Below are positions 8,746 through 16,590 of a stretch of DNA of 64,000 bases, one piece after another. Every line of letters starts with the position of its first letter. The stretch's first letter is position 1. Below the pieces are notes generated by a model. That model was not told the origin of the DNA. It saw only the letters and a list, made by a program, of their open reading frames with translations, and ran no database searches. This stretch comes from an uncultured Bacteroidales bacterium (GTDB lineage Bacteria; Bacteroidota; Bacteroidia; Bacteroidales; P3), in the NCBI GenBank assembly GCA_947168665.1, contig CAMVMX010000001.1:327325-391324 (forward strand), written 5' to 3'. Both the position numbers and the translations under genes were made by a program.

Positions 8746-9303
8746 ATGAAAAGAATACTTATCGCAACCGCAATCATGTGCCTGGCTCTGCCCCTGTGTG
8801 CGCAGACCCCTGCACTCACCACCTCCAAAAAAGCCCCAAAAATGAACAACGGCAAAGGGAAGCAAGAGATGAGGGAAACACGCAACATGGAGAAGCCCTA
8901 CGACGAGACCATCAACCCCATGGAACAAATCGACAAGGCACTGGACGAGGCCCGCGCGTCCAACCGTCTGGTGATATGCCAGGTAGGGGGCAACTGGTGT
9001 CCCTGGTGCTTGAAGTTCAACGCTTTCATCCGCGACAACAAAGAGCTGTCCGAATTGGTCGACAAGAACTTCGTCTACATCCATATCAACACCTCTAAGG
9101 AAAACAAGAACTACGAAGCCCTCAAACGGCTGGGCAACCCTGGCCGTTTCGGCTACCCCGTCCTCGTAATCCTCGACCACGAAGGCCGCGTGATGCACAT
9201 CCAGAACAGCTCCTATCTGGAGGAAGACAAGTCTTATGACCTCAAGAAAGTAATGGCCTTCTTCCAAAACTGGACACCCGAAGCCATCGAGACACTCAAA
9301 TAG
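8746..9303 (+). CDS. Exported thioredoxin-like protein with CPWC motif
   Basis: 185 aa from the ATG at 8746, which gives a clean signal peptide (MKRILIATAIMCLALPLCAQ). An ATG at 8719 would add nine polar residues. The mature protein has a thioredoxin fold with the active site NWCPWC at 83-88 and a cis-Pro segment GYPVLVILD further on. It resembles thioredoxin_7/DUF255-like periplasmic proteins. Likely acts as a thiol oxidoreductase in the periplasm. It follows the AspT-like gene by 31 bp and may be co-transcribed, though no functional link is evident. Confidence 0.8.
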   Translation: MKRILIATAIMCLALPLCAQTPALTTSKKAPKMNNGKGKQEMRETRNMEKPYDETINPMEQIDKALDEARASNRLVICQVGGNWCPWCLKFNAFIRDNKELSELVDKNFVYIHINTSKENKNYEALKRLGNPGRFGYPVLVILDHEGRVMHIQNSSYLEEDKSYDLKKVMAFFQNWTPEAIETLK

Positions 9304-9443
9304 TCCCGCCGCCCCCATGAGCGCGACACACCGACAGAGACCGCCCGCACCCAACGGACGGTCTTTGCCTTTTTCCATGACCCGCGTACACCGCTCCGCA
9401 AGTGTCCCATCATTTTTTTGCCTACTGATTCAACAAATATTCG

Positions 9444-9451
9444 TATTTTTG
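9444..9451 (+). promoter_or_regulatory. Promoter -7 element of the EEP lipoprotein gene
   Basis: TATTTTTG matches TAnnTTTG and lies 23 bp before the preferred ATG at 9475. A TTTG at 9417-9420 is 23 nt upstream, slightly beyond the usual spacing, so the -33 assignment is uncertain. Confidence 0.6.
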
Positions 9452-9474
9452 CAATTATTTTAATGCCTCACACT

Positions 9475-10317
9475 ATGAAAAAAATCAGTATCCTTTTCCT
9501 CCTTGCAGCCCTTGCTGCGGGATGCGCCCAACGCCCTGCGGCCAGTCCCGACCTCAAATTCATGTCATTCAACATCCGCAACGGCAGCGACTGGGCTGAG
9601 CGCGAAGACGGCGACAACGCATGGTCACACCGCAAAGAAGCCGTCGTAAACATGATTCGCAAGGAAGCCCCCGATGCCATCGGCATGCAAGAAGTACTGC
9701 CCCACCAGCTCGACTATCTCGACAGCGCCCTGTCCGGACAATACAGCAGTTTCGGTCTGGGCCGCGACGACGGCCGCCGCGAGGGCGAAATCATGTGCAT
9801 CCTCTACCGCACCGACCGCCTGGAACTGCTCGACCAGCACACCTACTGGCTTAGCGAAACGCCTGATTCAGTCAGCTTCGGTTGGGACGCCGCCTGCCGC
9901 CGCACCGTCACCGTGGGCATTTTCCACGACAAACTGACCGACAGCAACTTCGTATACCTCAACACCCACCTCGACCACGTAGGTCCGCTGGCTCGACAGA
10001 ACTCCATCCTGCTGCTGTGCCGACTGGCCGAAGAATATCACAATCCCTGCGTGGTGGGCGGCGACATGAACTCTTCGCTGCAGGACAGCATCTTCATCCC
10101 GCTGGGCAAACACAATCTACTCTCGGCGCGCGACCTGGCCGACACCTCCGACAACGCCACCACCTACAACGCCTTCGGCAAAGGCAACCCGGCCCAGATC
10201 GACCACTTCTTCGTCCGCGGATGGGGCAAAGTCAAATCCTTCCGCACCCTCACTGCCGACTATGGCGTGCCCTACATCTCCGACCACTACCCCGTGGTCA
10301 CCGTCCTCAGCTACTAA
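9475..10317 (+). CDS. Endonuclease/exonuclease/phosphatase-family lipoprotein
   Basis: 280 aa. The ATG at 9475 gives a lipoprotein signal with lipobox LAAGC (Cys16), so the protein is probably membrane-anchored outside the cytoplasm. The EEP-fold motifs are in order: MSFNIRNG, the metal-binding Glu in MQEV, NTHLDHVG, GGDMNS, QIDHFFV and the terminal SDHYPV. The family includes sphingomyelinases, inositol-phosphatases and nucleases; the substrate cannot be told from sequence. An in-frame ATG at 9463 would precede the signal. The stop is 17 bp before the patatin gene, which probably shares the transcript; the pair may act on lipids outside the cytoplasm. Confidence 0.88.
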   Translation: MKKISILFLLAALAAGCAQRPAASPDLKFMSFNIRNGSDWAEREDGDNAWSHRKEAVVNMIRKEAPDAIGMQEVLPHQLDYLDSALSGQYSSFGLGRDDGRREGEIMCILYRTDRLELLDQHTYWLSETPDSVSFGWDAACRRTVTVGIFHDKLTDSNFVYLNTHLDHVGPLARQNSILLLCRLAEEYHNPCVVGGDMNSSLQDSIFIPLGKHNLLSARDLADTSDNATTYNAFGKGNPAQIDHFFVRGWGKVKSFRTLTADYGVPYISDHYPVVTVLSY

Positions 10318-10334
10318 TCAAAACCCTCGCCATT

Positions 10335-12989
10335 ATGAAGAACGCCGTCGCCATACTGGCCATCCTCATGCTGAGTGCCTCCGGCCTTATGGCCCAGAGC
10401 CGGCCGGCCAAACAGCCCAAAAACCTCTCCAGGATAAAGCAGGAAGCCTCCATGCTGGTCCGCCACCTTGCCACCCCCAGCATCGACCCCTCCGCCGACT
10501 CCGTCGCCATCGTCAAGATGCGCCTCCGTATGGACTCCATCCGCCGCCACCGCCCCACCGTGGCACTGGTCCTGGCCGGTGGCGGGGCCAAGGGAGCCGC
10601 CCACATCGGAGCCCTCGAATACATTGAAGAACTCGGCATACCCATCGACATGGTGCTCGGCACCAGCATGGGCGGCCTCATCGGCGGCCTTGTGGCCATG
10701 GGCTATCCCTCCCACACCATCGACTCCATCCTCACCAACGTCAACTGGGGCACCATGCTCAGCGACCGCATCCCCATCCAGCAGCTGCCCTACGCCCGCC
10801 GCCTCTACAACGACCGCTACCCCATCCGCATACCCTTCCGCTACGAGGACGCCGAATGGGAACGCCGAGCCCGCGAAGAGACCATGGCACGCCATGCCTA
10901 CGAAGCCTCCAACCACCTCTCCTCATCCGAAGTGGTGGAGCAGCACACCGCCAACATCGTGGCCAACCTGCCTGACGGCTACCTCTACGGCTACAACGTC
11001 AACAACGTCATCAACAGCCTCACCGTCGGCTACCAAGACTCCATGGACTTCACCAAACTGCCCATCCCCTACTGCTGCGTAGCCACCGACCTCGTCGACA
11101 TGAAAGCCAAATACTGGACCTCCGGCCGCATAGCCGACGCCATGCGCTCCACCATGTCCATCCCCTTCTACTTCACCCCCGTCCGCCGCGACGGCCGCAT
11201 CCTCATCGACGGCGGCACCCGCAACAACTTCCCCACCGACATGGCCCACGCCATGGGTGCCGACATCATCATCGGCGTAGACCTCAGCCAGCCTCGCACC
11301 TACTCCGAAATCAACGGCCTCGGCACCCTCCTGCTCCAGTGCATCAACGTCATGGGCAAAGACGCCTTCGACAACAACCTCCCCTTAGCCGACGTCTACA
11401 TCCACCCCGACATGACAGGCTTCAACATGATGAGCTTCGACTCCGAATCCATCTCCGAGTGCGTTCGCCGGGGCCATGCCGCCGCACAGCTGCACGCCGA
11501 CAAACTCAACGAAATACGCCAGCGTCTGGGCGACATCCAAAAGCCTCGCACCACCCGTCCCACCGCAGTCAACATCAACATCAGCCCCGTCCTCATCGGG
11601 GCCATACGCTACGAAGGCATCGACGACGAACTGGCCGACTACTTCGACGACCGCGACAACATAGAAATCGGCAACCGCTACTCCAGCCGCGAGATCGAAG
11701 CGGTCATGGCCATGATGTACGGCTCCGGCCTTTTCGACCAAGTGTCCTACTCCATCCAAGGCGCCTCCGAACCCTACACCCTCGTCTTCCACTGCAAACG
11801 CGGCCCCATCCACCGCTTCGGCTCCGCCCTCCATTTCGACACCAAGACCTACCTCTCCGCCATCATCAACATCGGCATCAACAAATACAAACACAAAGGC
11901 TTCCAGGCCGAATTCACCGGCATCATAGGCAACAACCCCGCCGCCACACTCGACATCAGCCACACCTCACCCAACACCCCCTCCTTCGGCCTGAGCATCC
12001 ACACCCGCCACCAAACCCTCGAACTATACTCGGCCCAGCAAGCCATTATCAACCACACCATCCAGACACACACCATCTGGTACAACAAAGTCGACCTTTA
12101 CGCCATCACCCACTCTTGGCGCAATGGCAGCATCCGCATCGGAGCCCTCTACGAAGTGCAGCCCTACAAAAAGATAGTCATGCTCACCGAAGCCGACCCC
12201 TTCGCCCCCGACACCTCCCTCTCCCCCGACTCCTCCCTCTCCCCCAGCCTCAAGTCGGGCAGCAACACATACTACGACGGCTTCTCAAACGTATCAAGCA
12301 AAGGCTGGAAAGAATACTCCCTCTCACCCTACCTCGACTTTGTCTACGACAACACCGACGACAGCTTCTTCCCCACCAAAGGCATCAACCTCGGCTTGCG
12401 TTACAACTACCTTATCCACATCAACAACTATTTCTCAATCATCGATAACGCAAATCGGACCGACATCTCACAATGGCACCTGATCCACGGCCACATCAAA
12501 GACGTGATACCCCTTGGCCAGCGACTGGCCCTCATCCCGTCCACCTACTTCAACATCAATCTAACGCACATCTTCTCAGACCCCACCGCCATCCTTCCCG
12601 AATGGTACCAGACCTCCATCGGCGGACTAACCCCCACAAGGTTCTACAACAACCAACTGCCCTACATAGGCTACAATCTCCCGCACTTCGTAATCTACAG
12701 CGCCAGCGACATTGTCGCCAACATCGACCTCCGCTACCAGCTCTCCCCCAAAGCCTACCTCTCCCTCACAGCGGCCGCCTACTCCAACCTCTTGCCTTTC
12801 GACCGCGACGACCCCGGGAACAACGAAGCCTTCAAAATGTTTCGTCTCAACACCATCACCGACTATACCTTCGCCCTCAAATTCGGCTACAAAACCTTTC
12901 TCGGCCCACTCAATTTCAACATCCACTGGTCGCGCTACAACGAACCCTCCCACTGGGGCACCTACCTCAGCATAGGCCACGAATTCTGA
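10335..12989 (+). CDS. Patatin-like phospholipase with POTRA and outer-membrane barrel (type Vd-like)
   Basis: 884 aa starting at an ATG with a signal peptide (MKNAVAILAILMLSASGLMA). The patatin domain begins near 73 with the oxyanion motif AGGGAKGAAH (81-90), nucleophile Ser111 in GTSMG, and catalytic Asp292 in IDGGT. Around 415-470 lies a POTRA-like segment (IRYEGIDDE to DQVSYSIQ). The rest alternates like a 16-strand barrel and ends in Phe, as BAM substrates do. The order patatin-POTRA-barrel is that of type Vd autotransporters such as PlpD. The predicted role is a phospholipase displayed at or released from the cell surface. An 18-bp tandem repeat (from 12216) encodes SLSPDSSLSP in a predicted loop. 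Confidence 0.88.
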   Translation: MKNAVAILAILMLSASGLMAQSRPAKQPKNLSRIKQEASMLVRHLATPSIDPSADSVAIVKMRLRMDSIRRHRPTVALVLAGGGAKGAAHIGALEYIEELGIPIDMVLGTSMGGLIGGLVAMGYPSHTIDSILTNVNWGTMLSDRIPIQQLPYARRLYNDRYPIRIPFRYEDAEWERRAREETMARHAYEASNHLSSSEVVEQHTANIVANLPDGYLYGYNVNNVINSLTVGYQDSMDFTKLPIPYCCVATDLVDMKAKYWTSGRIADAMRSTMSIPFYFTPVRRDGRILIDGGTRNNFPTDMAHAMGADIIIGVDLSQPRTYSEINGLGTLLLQCINVMGKDAFDNNLPLADVYIHPDMTGFNMMSFDSESISECVRRGHAAAQLHADKLNEIRQRLGDIQKPRTTRPTAVNINISPVLIGAIRYEGIDDELADYFDDRDNIEIGNRYSSREIEAVMAMMYGSGLFDQVSYSIQGASEPYTLVFHCKRGPIHRFGSALHFDTKTYLSAIINIGINKYKHKGFQAEFTGIIGNNPAATLDISHTSPNTPSFGLSIHTRHQTLELYSAQQAIINHTIQTHTIWYNKVDLYAITHSWRNGSIRIGALYEVQPYKKIVMLTEADPFAPDTSLSPDSSLSPSLKSGSNTYYDGFSNVSSKGWKEYSLSPYLDFVYDNTDDSFFPTKGINLGLRYNYLIHINNYFSIIDNANRTDISQWHLIHGHIKDVIPLGQRLALIPSTYFNINLTHIFSDPTAILPEWYQTSIGGLTPTRFYNNQLPYIGYNLPHFVIYSASDIVANIDLRYQLSPKAYLSLTAAAYSNLLPFDRDDPGNNEAFKMFRLNTITDYTFALKFGYKTFLGPLNFNIHWSRYNEPSHWGTYLSIGHEF

Positions 12990-13010
12990 CCCCCGCAACC
13001 CCTCAACCGA

Positions 13011-13044
13011 CAAAGGGTGGGAAGCCGCAGCCTCCCACCCTTTG
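13011..13044. terminator. Bidirectional hairpin between the patatin and terC genes
   Basis: CAAAGGGTGGGA (13011-13022) pairs perfectly with TCCCACCCTTTG (13033-13044) across a 10-nt loop. It lies between two convergent genes and can serve both. Confidence 0.6.
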
Positions 13045-13071
13045 CCTTTGCAGCCGGCCGTAGCCGAAGGC

Positions 13072-14121
13072 TCAGGCCGTCATCTTCTTGTGTTTCGGGA
13101 ACAGGAGCGAAAAACCTATCGAACCCGCCAGAATACCCAAAATCACCATCAGCGACACCACCGTGCCAATCTCCAGCCCGAAAAACTCGTGCCCGATCAT
13201 CTTCAACCCGATAAAGCACAACAGCACTCCCAGCCCATACTTCAGCAGCCAGAACATATCCGTCACATTGCTCAGCAGGAAAAACAGCGACCGCAGTCCC
13301 ATGATGGCAAAAATATTCGAGAAATAAACAATATACGTGTCCGTCGTCACCGAAAACACAGCCGGAATGCTGTCCACCGCAAAAATCACATCCGAAAACT
13401 CAATCACCAGCAACACCAAAAACAACGGAGTCATAAACCACTTGCCATCCTTCTTGGTGAAGAAATTGTGGCCATCCGTAGTGCGGCTCAGCGGCAGGAA
13501 ACGGCTCGCCACCTTCACCACCGGGTGATTGGCCGTGTCGATCTTCTTGTCGCCCTTGTCGCGGAACATCTTGATACCGCTGTAAATCAATATCACGCCG
13601 AAAATAGCCAGCACCCAGCTGAACCTCTCGATAACCGCGCCCAACAGGAAAATGAACAGGAAACGCATCACAATGGCGCCCAGGATGCCCCAGAACAGGA
13701 TGCGGTGATAATACTGCTTGTCGATGCCGAAACTCACAAAAATCATTATCATCACAAAAATATTGTCAATCGACAGCGTCTCCTCCAGGAAATAGCCGGC
13801 CAGATACTGCGAGAAAACCTCCTTGCGGTACACCTCCAGCGCCTCGCCGAAATCCATGCCCGGCACGATATGCTGCGCCAGCACACCCCCCTTCACATAC
13901 TCCAGCAGCTCTTCCATGCACGTGATGCCGTGCACCCACTCCGCCTTGAACCTCAGCAACAAGCCGAAAAGCATGGCCAGCGTCACCCAGATTCCCGTCC
14001 AGATGGCCGCTTCCTTAATCTTAATTACGTGGTCCTTCTTGTGGAACACGCCCAAATCCATGGCCAGCATAAAGATGATAAACACCATGAAGGCCCCGAA
14101 AAACAAATAACGTGTTGTCAT
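13072..14121 (-). CDS. terC: TerC-family integral membrane protein
   Basis: 349 aa from the ATG at 14121 (a TTG at 14139 would add six residues). About nine hydrophobic helices are visible, with the TerC signature: acidic residues inside the membrane (AMDLGVF near the start, LSIDNIFVMIMIF mid-protein, and EFSDVIFAVDSIPAVF). Family members include Alx and the tellurite-resistance protein TerC; several export Mn2+ or help load exported enzymes with metal. A yybP-ykoY manganese riboswitch sits directly upstream, which strongly supports Mn2+ export. The protein ends in Lys-rich FPKHKKMTA in the cytosol. Confidence 0.92.
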   Translation of the reverse strand: MTTRYLFFGAFMVFIIFMLAMDLGVFHKKDHVIKIKEAAIWTGIWVTLAMLFGLLLRFKAEWVHGITCMEELLEYVKGGVLAQHIVPGMDFGEALEVYRKEVFSQYLAGYFLEETLSIDNIFVMIMIFVSFGIDKQYYHRILFWGILGAIVMRFLFIFLLGAVIERFSWVLAIFGVILIYSGIKMFRDKGDKKIDTANHPVVKVASRFLPLSRTTDGHNFFTKKDGKWFMTPLFLVLLVIEFSDVIFAVDSIPAVFSVTTDTYIVYFSNIFAIMGLRSLFFLLSNVTDMFWLLKYGLGVLLCFIGLKMIGHEFFGLEIGTVVSLMVILGILAGSIGFSLLFPKHKKMTA

Positions 14122-14185
14122 AACATTTATAATATTCAATACTCAAAAATAAACCGTTCGGCCCCGGGAAGCCAGCGGCAAGCAT

Positions 14186-14226
14186 AAAAAAAAGACCATA
14201 GACGCGACCACACGCACCTATGAGTC
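14186..14226 (-). terminator. Intrinsic terminator in the terC leader (riboswitch expression platform)
   Basis: On the minus strand GACTCATAG (14226-14218, with one bulged base) pairs with CTATGGTC (14201-14194) and is followed directly by eight T (14193-14186). The 5' arm overlaps the conserved GAGAC of the aptamer, so terminator and ligand-bound aptamer should exclude each other. That is the layout of an ON switch working by transcription attenuation. Confidence 0.75.
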
Positions 14227-14312
14227 TCATCGATTGCGGACAACGCCAAGCTTCGAGAAGCCAGTGATTTGTTGACGCTGTCCACGGCCTTTGCCGCCGA
14301 TTACTCCCTCAT
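14214..14312 (-). promoter_or_regulatory. yybP-ykoY (Mn2+) riboswitch aptamer upstream of terC
   Basis: Read on the minus strand the leader shows the class landmarks in order: GAGGGAGTAATCGG (L1 region) near 14309-14296, GTCAACAAATCACTGGC in the middle, a TTCTCGAAG hairpin loop, TGGCGTTGTC, and CGATGAGACTCATAGG closing the junction. The class senses Mn2+ and commonly precedes TerC, MntP and P-type ATPase genes. The terC gene follows after a terminator and about 65 nt. The match is by eye; the lower part of helix P1 was not modelled. Confidence 0.82.
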
Positions 14313-14323
14313 AAAACCGGATG

Positions 14324-14331
14324 CAAAATTA
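14324..14331 (-). promoter_or_regulatory. Promoter -7 element of the terC riboswitch transcript
   Basis: TAATTTTG on the minus strand (14331-14324) matches TAnnTTTG and sits a few nucleotides before the riboswitch aptamer. No clear TTTG at -33. Confidence 0.6.
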
Positions 14332-14586
14332 CACATTTTTTTCCACATAGCGGAAAAAACTTCTCCCTCGCCACCGCCGGGCCGCAAGTCCGCTCCTCAC
14401 GCCCCATTCCCGCCCCCGCCGCCCACCCAAATGTCCGAGTGCAGAGGTCGAAATGGCGTACAAGGATGACAAAAATGACGGCAGTCGAGCGAAGGCAGGG
14501 CGAAAGCCCTCTTTTCGGCTTGGGGGGATGAAAACACTTTGCGGGAAGGGAGGGAGCCGGGTGGCGCGACAAAGTGCAAAACAGCG
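14332..14586. other. Non-coding stretch upstream of the terC promoter
   Basis: A mixed GC-rich region between the terC promoter and the stop of the ATP-grasp-like gene. CACTTTG and CAAAGTG near 14535-14576 form a weak inverted repeat that might end the ATP-grasp gene transcript. Nothing else is recognised. Confidence 0.4.
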
Positions 14587-15522
14587 TCAAACGACCGGGT
14601 TCAGCACCAGCCTCGAATCGGCAAGCGTCAGGGCGCGGCCCTCGGCCTCGGGGTTGGCGGCAAGGTATTGGTGGGCCACAAGACCCATGGTGTGGCGGAG
14701 GTTGAGCTCGCTGATGTGGATGTGGCCTTCGCTGTCCAGAATGTGGTCGACGCCGAGGGGGCCTTCGTAGTGTGGGGCTATGTGGGCGAGCAGCCAGCTT
14801 TCGAGGTGCGAGCGCATGGCCTCCGTGTAGCCCACGCGGGAGGCAATCTGGCTGTCGGGCAGCAGGAGGTTAGAGCGGTAGACGCCGTGGACGGCGTTGA
14901 AGAGGGAGTAGCCCACAAAGCGCAGCTGCCCGTGGTGGATATGGTAGAGGAGGGCGAAGTCGGCCGCCACATGGCGGCGGGGTTCGGCTATGACGCATTG
15001 TTGGGCCGCCACCACCTTCTGCATCCATTGCTGGTCGAGCGGGGTGAGGGCGTGGTCCACCCAGCGCAGCCCCCTGCCCGATCCGGACCATGGGGCTTTG
15101 AGCACCAAGCGGGGGTGGGTGGCCAGGAGGGCTTCGACCTGCCGGGGTGTCTGCACGGCGTGTGAGTCGGGCTGAAGCGGAAGGAGTGTGGAGCGGTGTT
15201 GCAGTTGGCGCCAATGGGCAAGGGTGGCGGTGGAGGGGAGCCACTGGGCAGGGACACCGACTTTGAGCAGCGATGCGGCAAGGGCTGCGTTCCAGCCCCA
15301 GGGCACGATGGCGGGGATGTGGCCTTCGGGCTGCCGCGCAACCCATGCGGCGACGAAGGCTGAATCGACTTGGGCCACGGGCATGACTTGTGTACCGGGG
15401 TAGAGCACCTGCATGATGGCGGTGCCTTCGCGGGCAAAGCGGAGGGCCGAGGCCGGCGGCACATAATGGGGCCCGCCGTTGGCAAGGCAGAGGTCGTGCT
15501 CGGGGTTGAAGAGGCAGAGCAT
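14587..15522 (-). CDS. ATP-grasp-like protein of unknown substrate
   Basis: 311 aa from the ATG at 15522 (MLCLFNPEHDL); a GTG at 15567 would add 15 Pro/Ser/Thr-rich residues and is less likely. The N-terminus FNPEHDLCLANGGPHYVPP is characteristic of a conserved Bacteroidota family. An ATP-grasp-like core follows: VLKAPWSGSGRGLRWVD (about 138-155), where Lys and the Gly/Ser loop resemble an ATP-binding strand-loop, and SELNLRHTMG near 268, where E-x-N resembles the metal-binding end of ATP-grasp ligases. No substrate can be proposed. It is separated from serA by 80 bp and lies on the same strand, so co-transcription is possible. Confidence 0.7.
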   Translation of the reverse strand: MLCLFNPEHDLCLANGGPHYVPPASALRFAREGTAIMQVLYPGTQVMPVAQVDSAFVAAWVARQPEGHIPAIVPWGWNAALAASLLKVGVPAQWLPSTATLAHWRQLQHRSTLLPLQPDSHAVQTPRQVEALLATHPRLVLKAPWSGSGRGLRWVDHALTPLDQQWMQKVVAAQQCVIAEPRRHVAADFALLYHIHHGQLRFVGYSLFNAVHGVYRSNLLLPDSQIASRVGYTEAMRSHLESWLLAHIAPHYEGPLGVDHILDSEGHIHISELNLRHTMGLVAHQYLAANPEAEGRALTLADSRLVLNPVV

Positions 15523-15602
15523 GGGTCGGGAGGTTGGCGTGGGAAATGGAAGAGGGGAAGTTTGCACCTCCCCTCTTTGGTATTGTCAAGCCGGGAAAAG
15601 GC

Positions 15603-16523
15603 TTATTTGTTCACCTGGAATTTGGTGCAACCAGTGGCAAAGAAGTTGCTGATCTGGTTGGCGGCGGCTATACCGGCATTGATGTTGGCCTCTTCGGTCT
15701 GGGCACCCATCTTTTTGGGAGTGGCGAAGTAGCGGCCTTCGAAAGCCTTGAAGTCGGCGTCGGCATCGGGCATGATGTCGGTGATGTATTTGAGGTCGGT
15801 GCGCTCGGCCATGAGTTTGAGCAGTTCGGGCTCGTTGATGACCTCTTTGCGGGCGCTGTTGACGAGGATGCCGCCCTTGTGCATCTTGTTGACGAGGGCG
15901 TAGTTGATGCTCTGCTTGGTCTCGGCGGTGGCGGGGATGTGGAGGGACACCACGTCGCAGGTTTCGAAGAGCGCATCCTGGTTGGCGACGGCCTTGGCCA
16001 TGCCGGACTCGTTGATTTGGTCGGCGGTGAGGAAGGCGTCGTAGGCATAGACGTCCATGCCGAAGCCTTTGGCGATGCGGGCCACGTTGCGGCCTACGTT
16101 GCCGAAAGCGAGGATACCCAGTTTCTTGCCCATGAGCTCGGAACCGGATTTGCCGTTGAAGAAATTACGGACGGTGTAGACAAGCATGCCCATGACGAGT
16201 TCGGCCACGGCGTTGCTGTTCTGGCCGGGGGTGTTCATGGCCACGATGCCGCGGGCGGTGCAGGCCTCGAGGTCGAGGTTGTCGTAGCCGGCGCCAGCGC
16301 GGACCACGATTTTGAGGTTTTTGGCGTGGTCGATGACCTCTTTGGTGACTTTGTCGGAGCGGACGATGAGGGCGTCGGCATCTTCGACAGCTTTGTAGAA
16401 GTCGTTCACGTCAGTATATTTTTCGAGGAGGGCCAGGGTGTGGCCATTCTTCTCAACCACTTCGCGGATACCGTCGACGGCGACTTTGGCGAAGGGTTTC
16501 TCGGTAGCAACTAAAACTTTCAT
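15603..16523 (-). CDS. serA: D-3-phosphoglycerate dehydrogenase, short type with catalytic Lys
   Basis: 306 aa, without the C-terminal ACT domain of longer SerA proteins (type III). The NAD-binding motif GNVGRNVARIAKGFG and the active-site Arg in RAGAGYDNLD are present. At the position of the usual catalytic His (PHIG) the sequence is TPKKMGAQTEEA, putting Lys270 there. This substitution is known for a class of Bacteroides and Entamoeba enzymes. The enzyme oxidises 3-phosphoglycerate in the first step of serine synthesis. It lies 67 bp after serC on the same strand. Cytoplasmic. Confidence 0.9.
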   Translation of the reverse strand: MKVLVATEKPFAKVAVDGIREVVEKNGHTLALLEKYTDVNDFYKAVEDADALIVRSDKVTKEVIDHAKNLKIVVRAGAGYDNLDLEACTARGIVAMNTPGQNSNAVAELVMGMLVYTVRNFFNGKSGSELMGKKLGILAFGNVGRNVARIAKGFGMDVYAYDAFLTADQINESGMAKAVANQDALFETCDVVSLHIPATAETKQSINYALVNKMHKGGILVNSARKEVINEPELLKLMAERTDLKYITDIMPDADADFKAFEGRYFATPKKMGAQTEEANINAGIAAANQISNFFATGCTKFQVNK

Positions 16524-16547
16524 GTTATTGCTTTACTTTTTTTAAAT

Positions 16548-16580
16548 GTAGGGAATCCTATGGGGCATAGGATTCCCTAC
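16548..16580 (-). other. Perfect 15-bp hairpin between serC and serA
   Basis: GTAGGGAATCCTATG (16548-16562) and CATAGGATTCCCTAC (16566-16580) are perfect complements around a 3-nt loop. No T-tract follows on the minus strand, so it is more likely an mRNA-stabilising or processing hairpin, or a mobile intergenic repeat, than a full terminator. Confidence 0.65.
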
Positions 16581-16590
16581 TGGTGATTTT

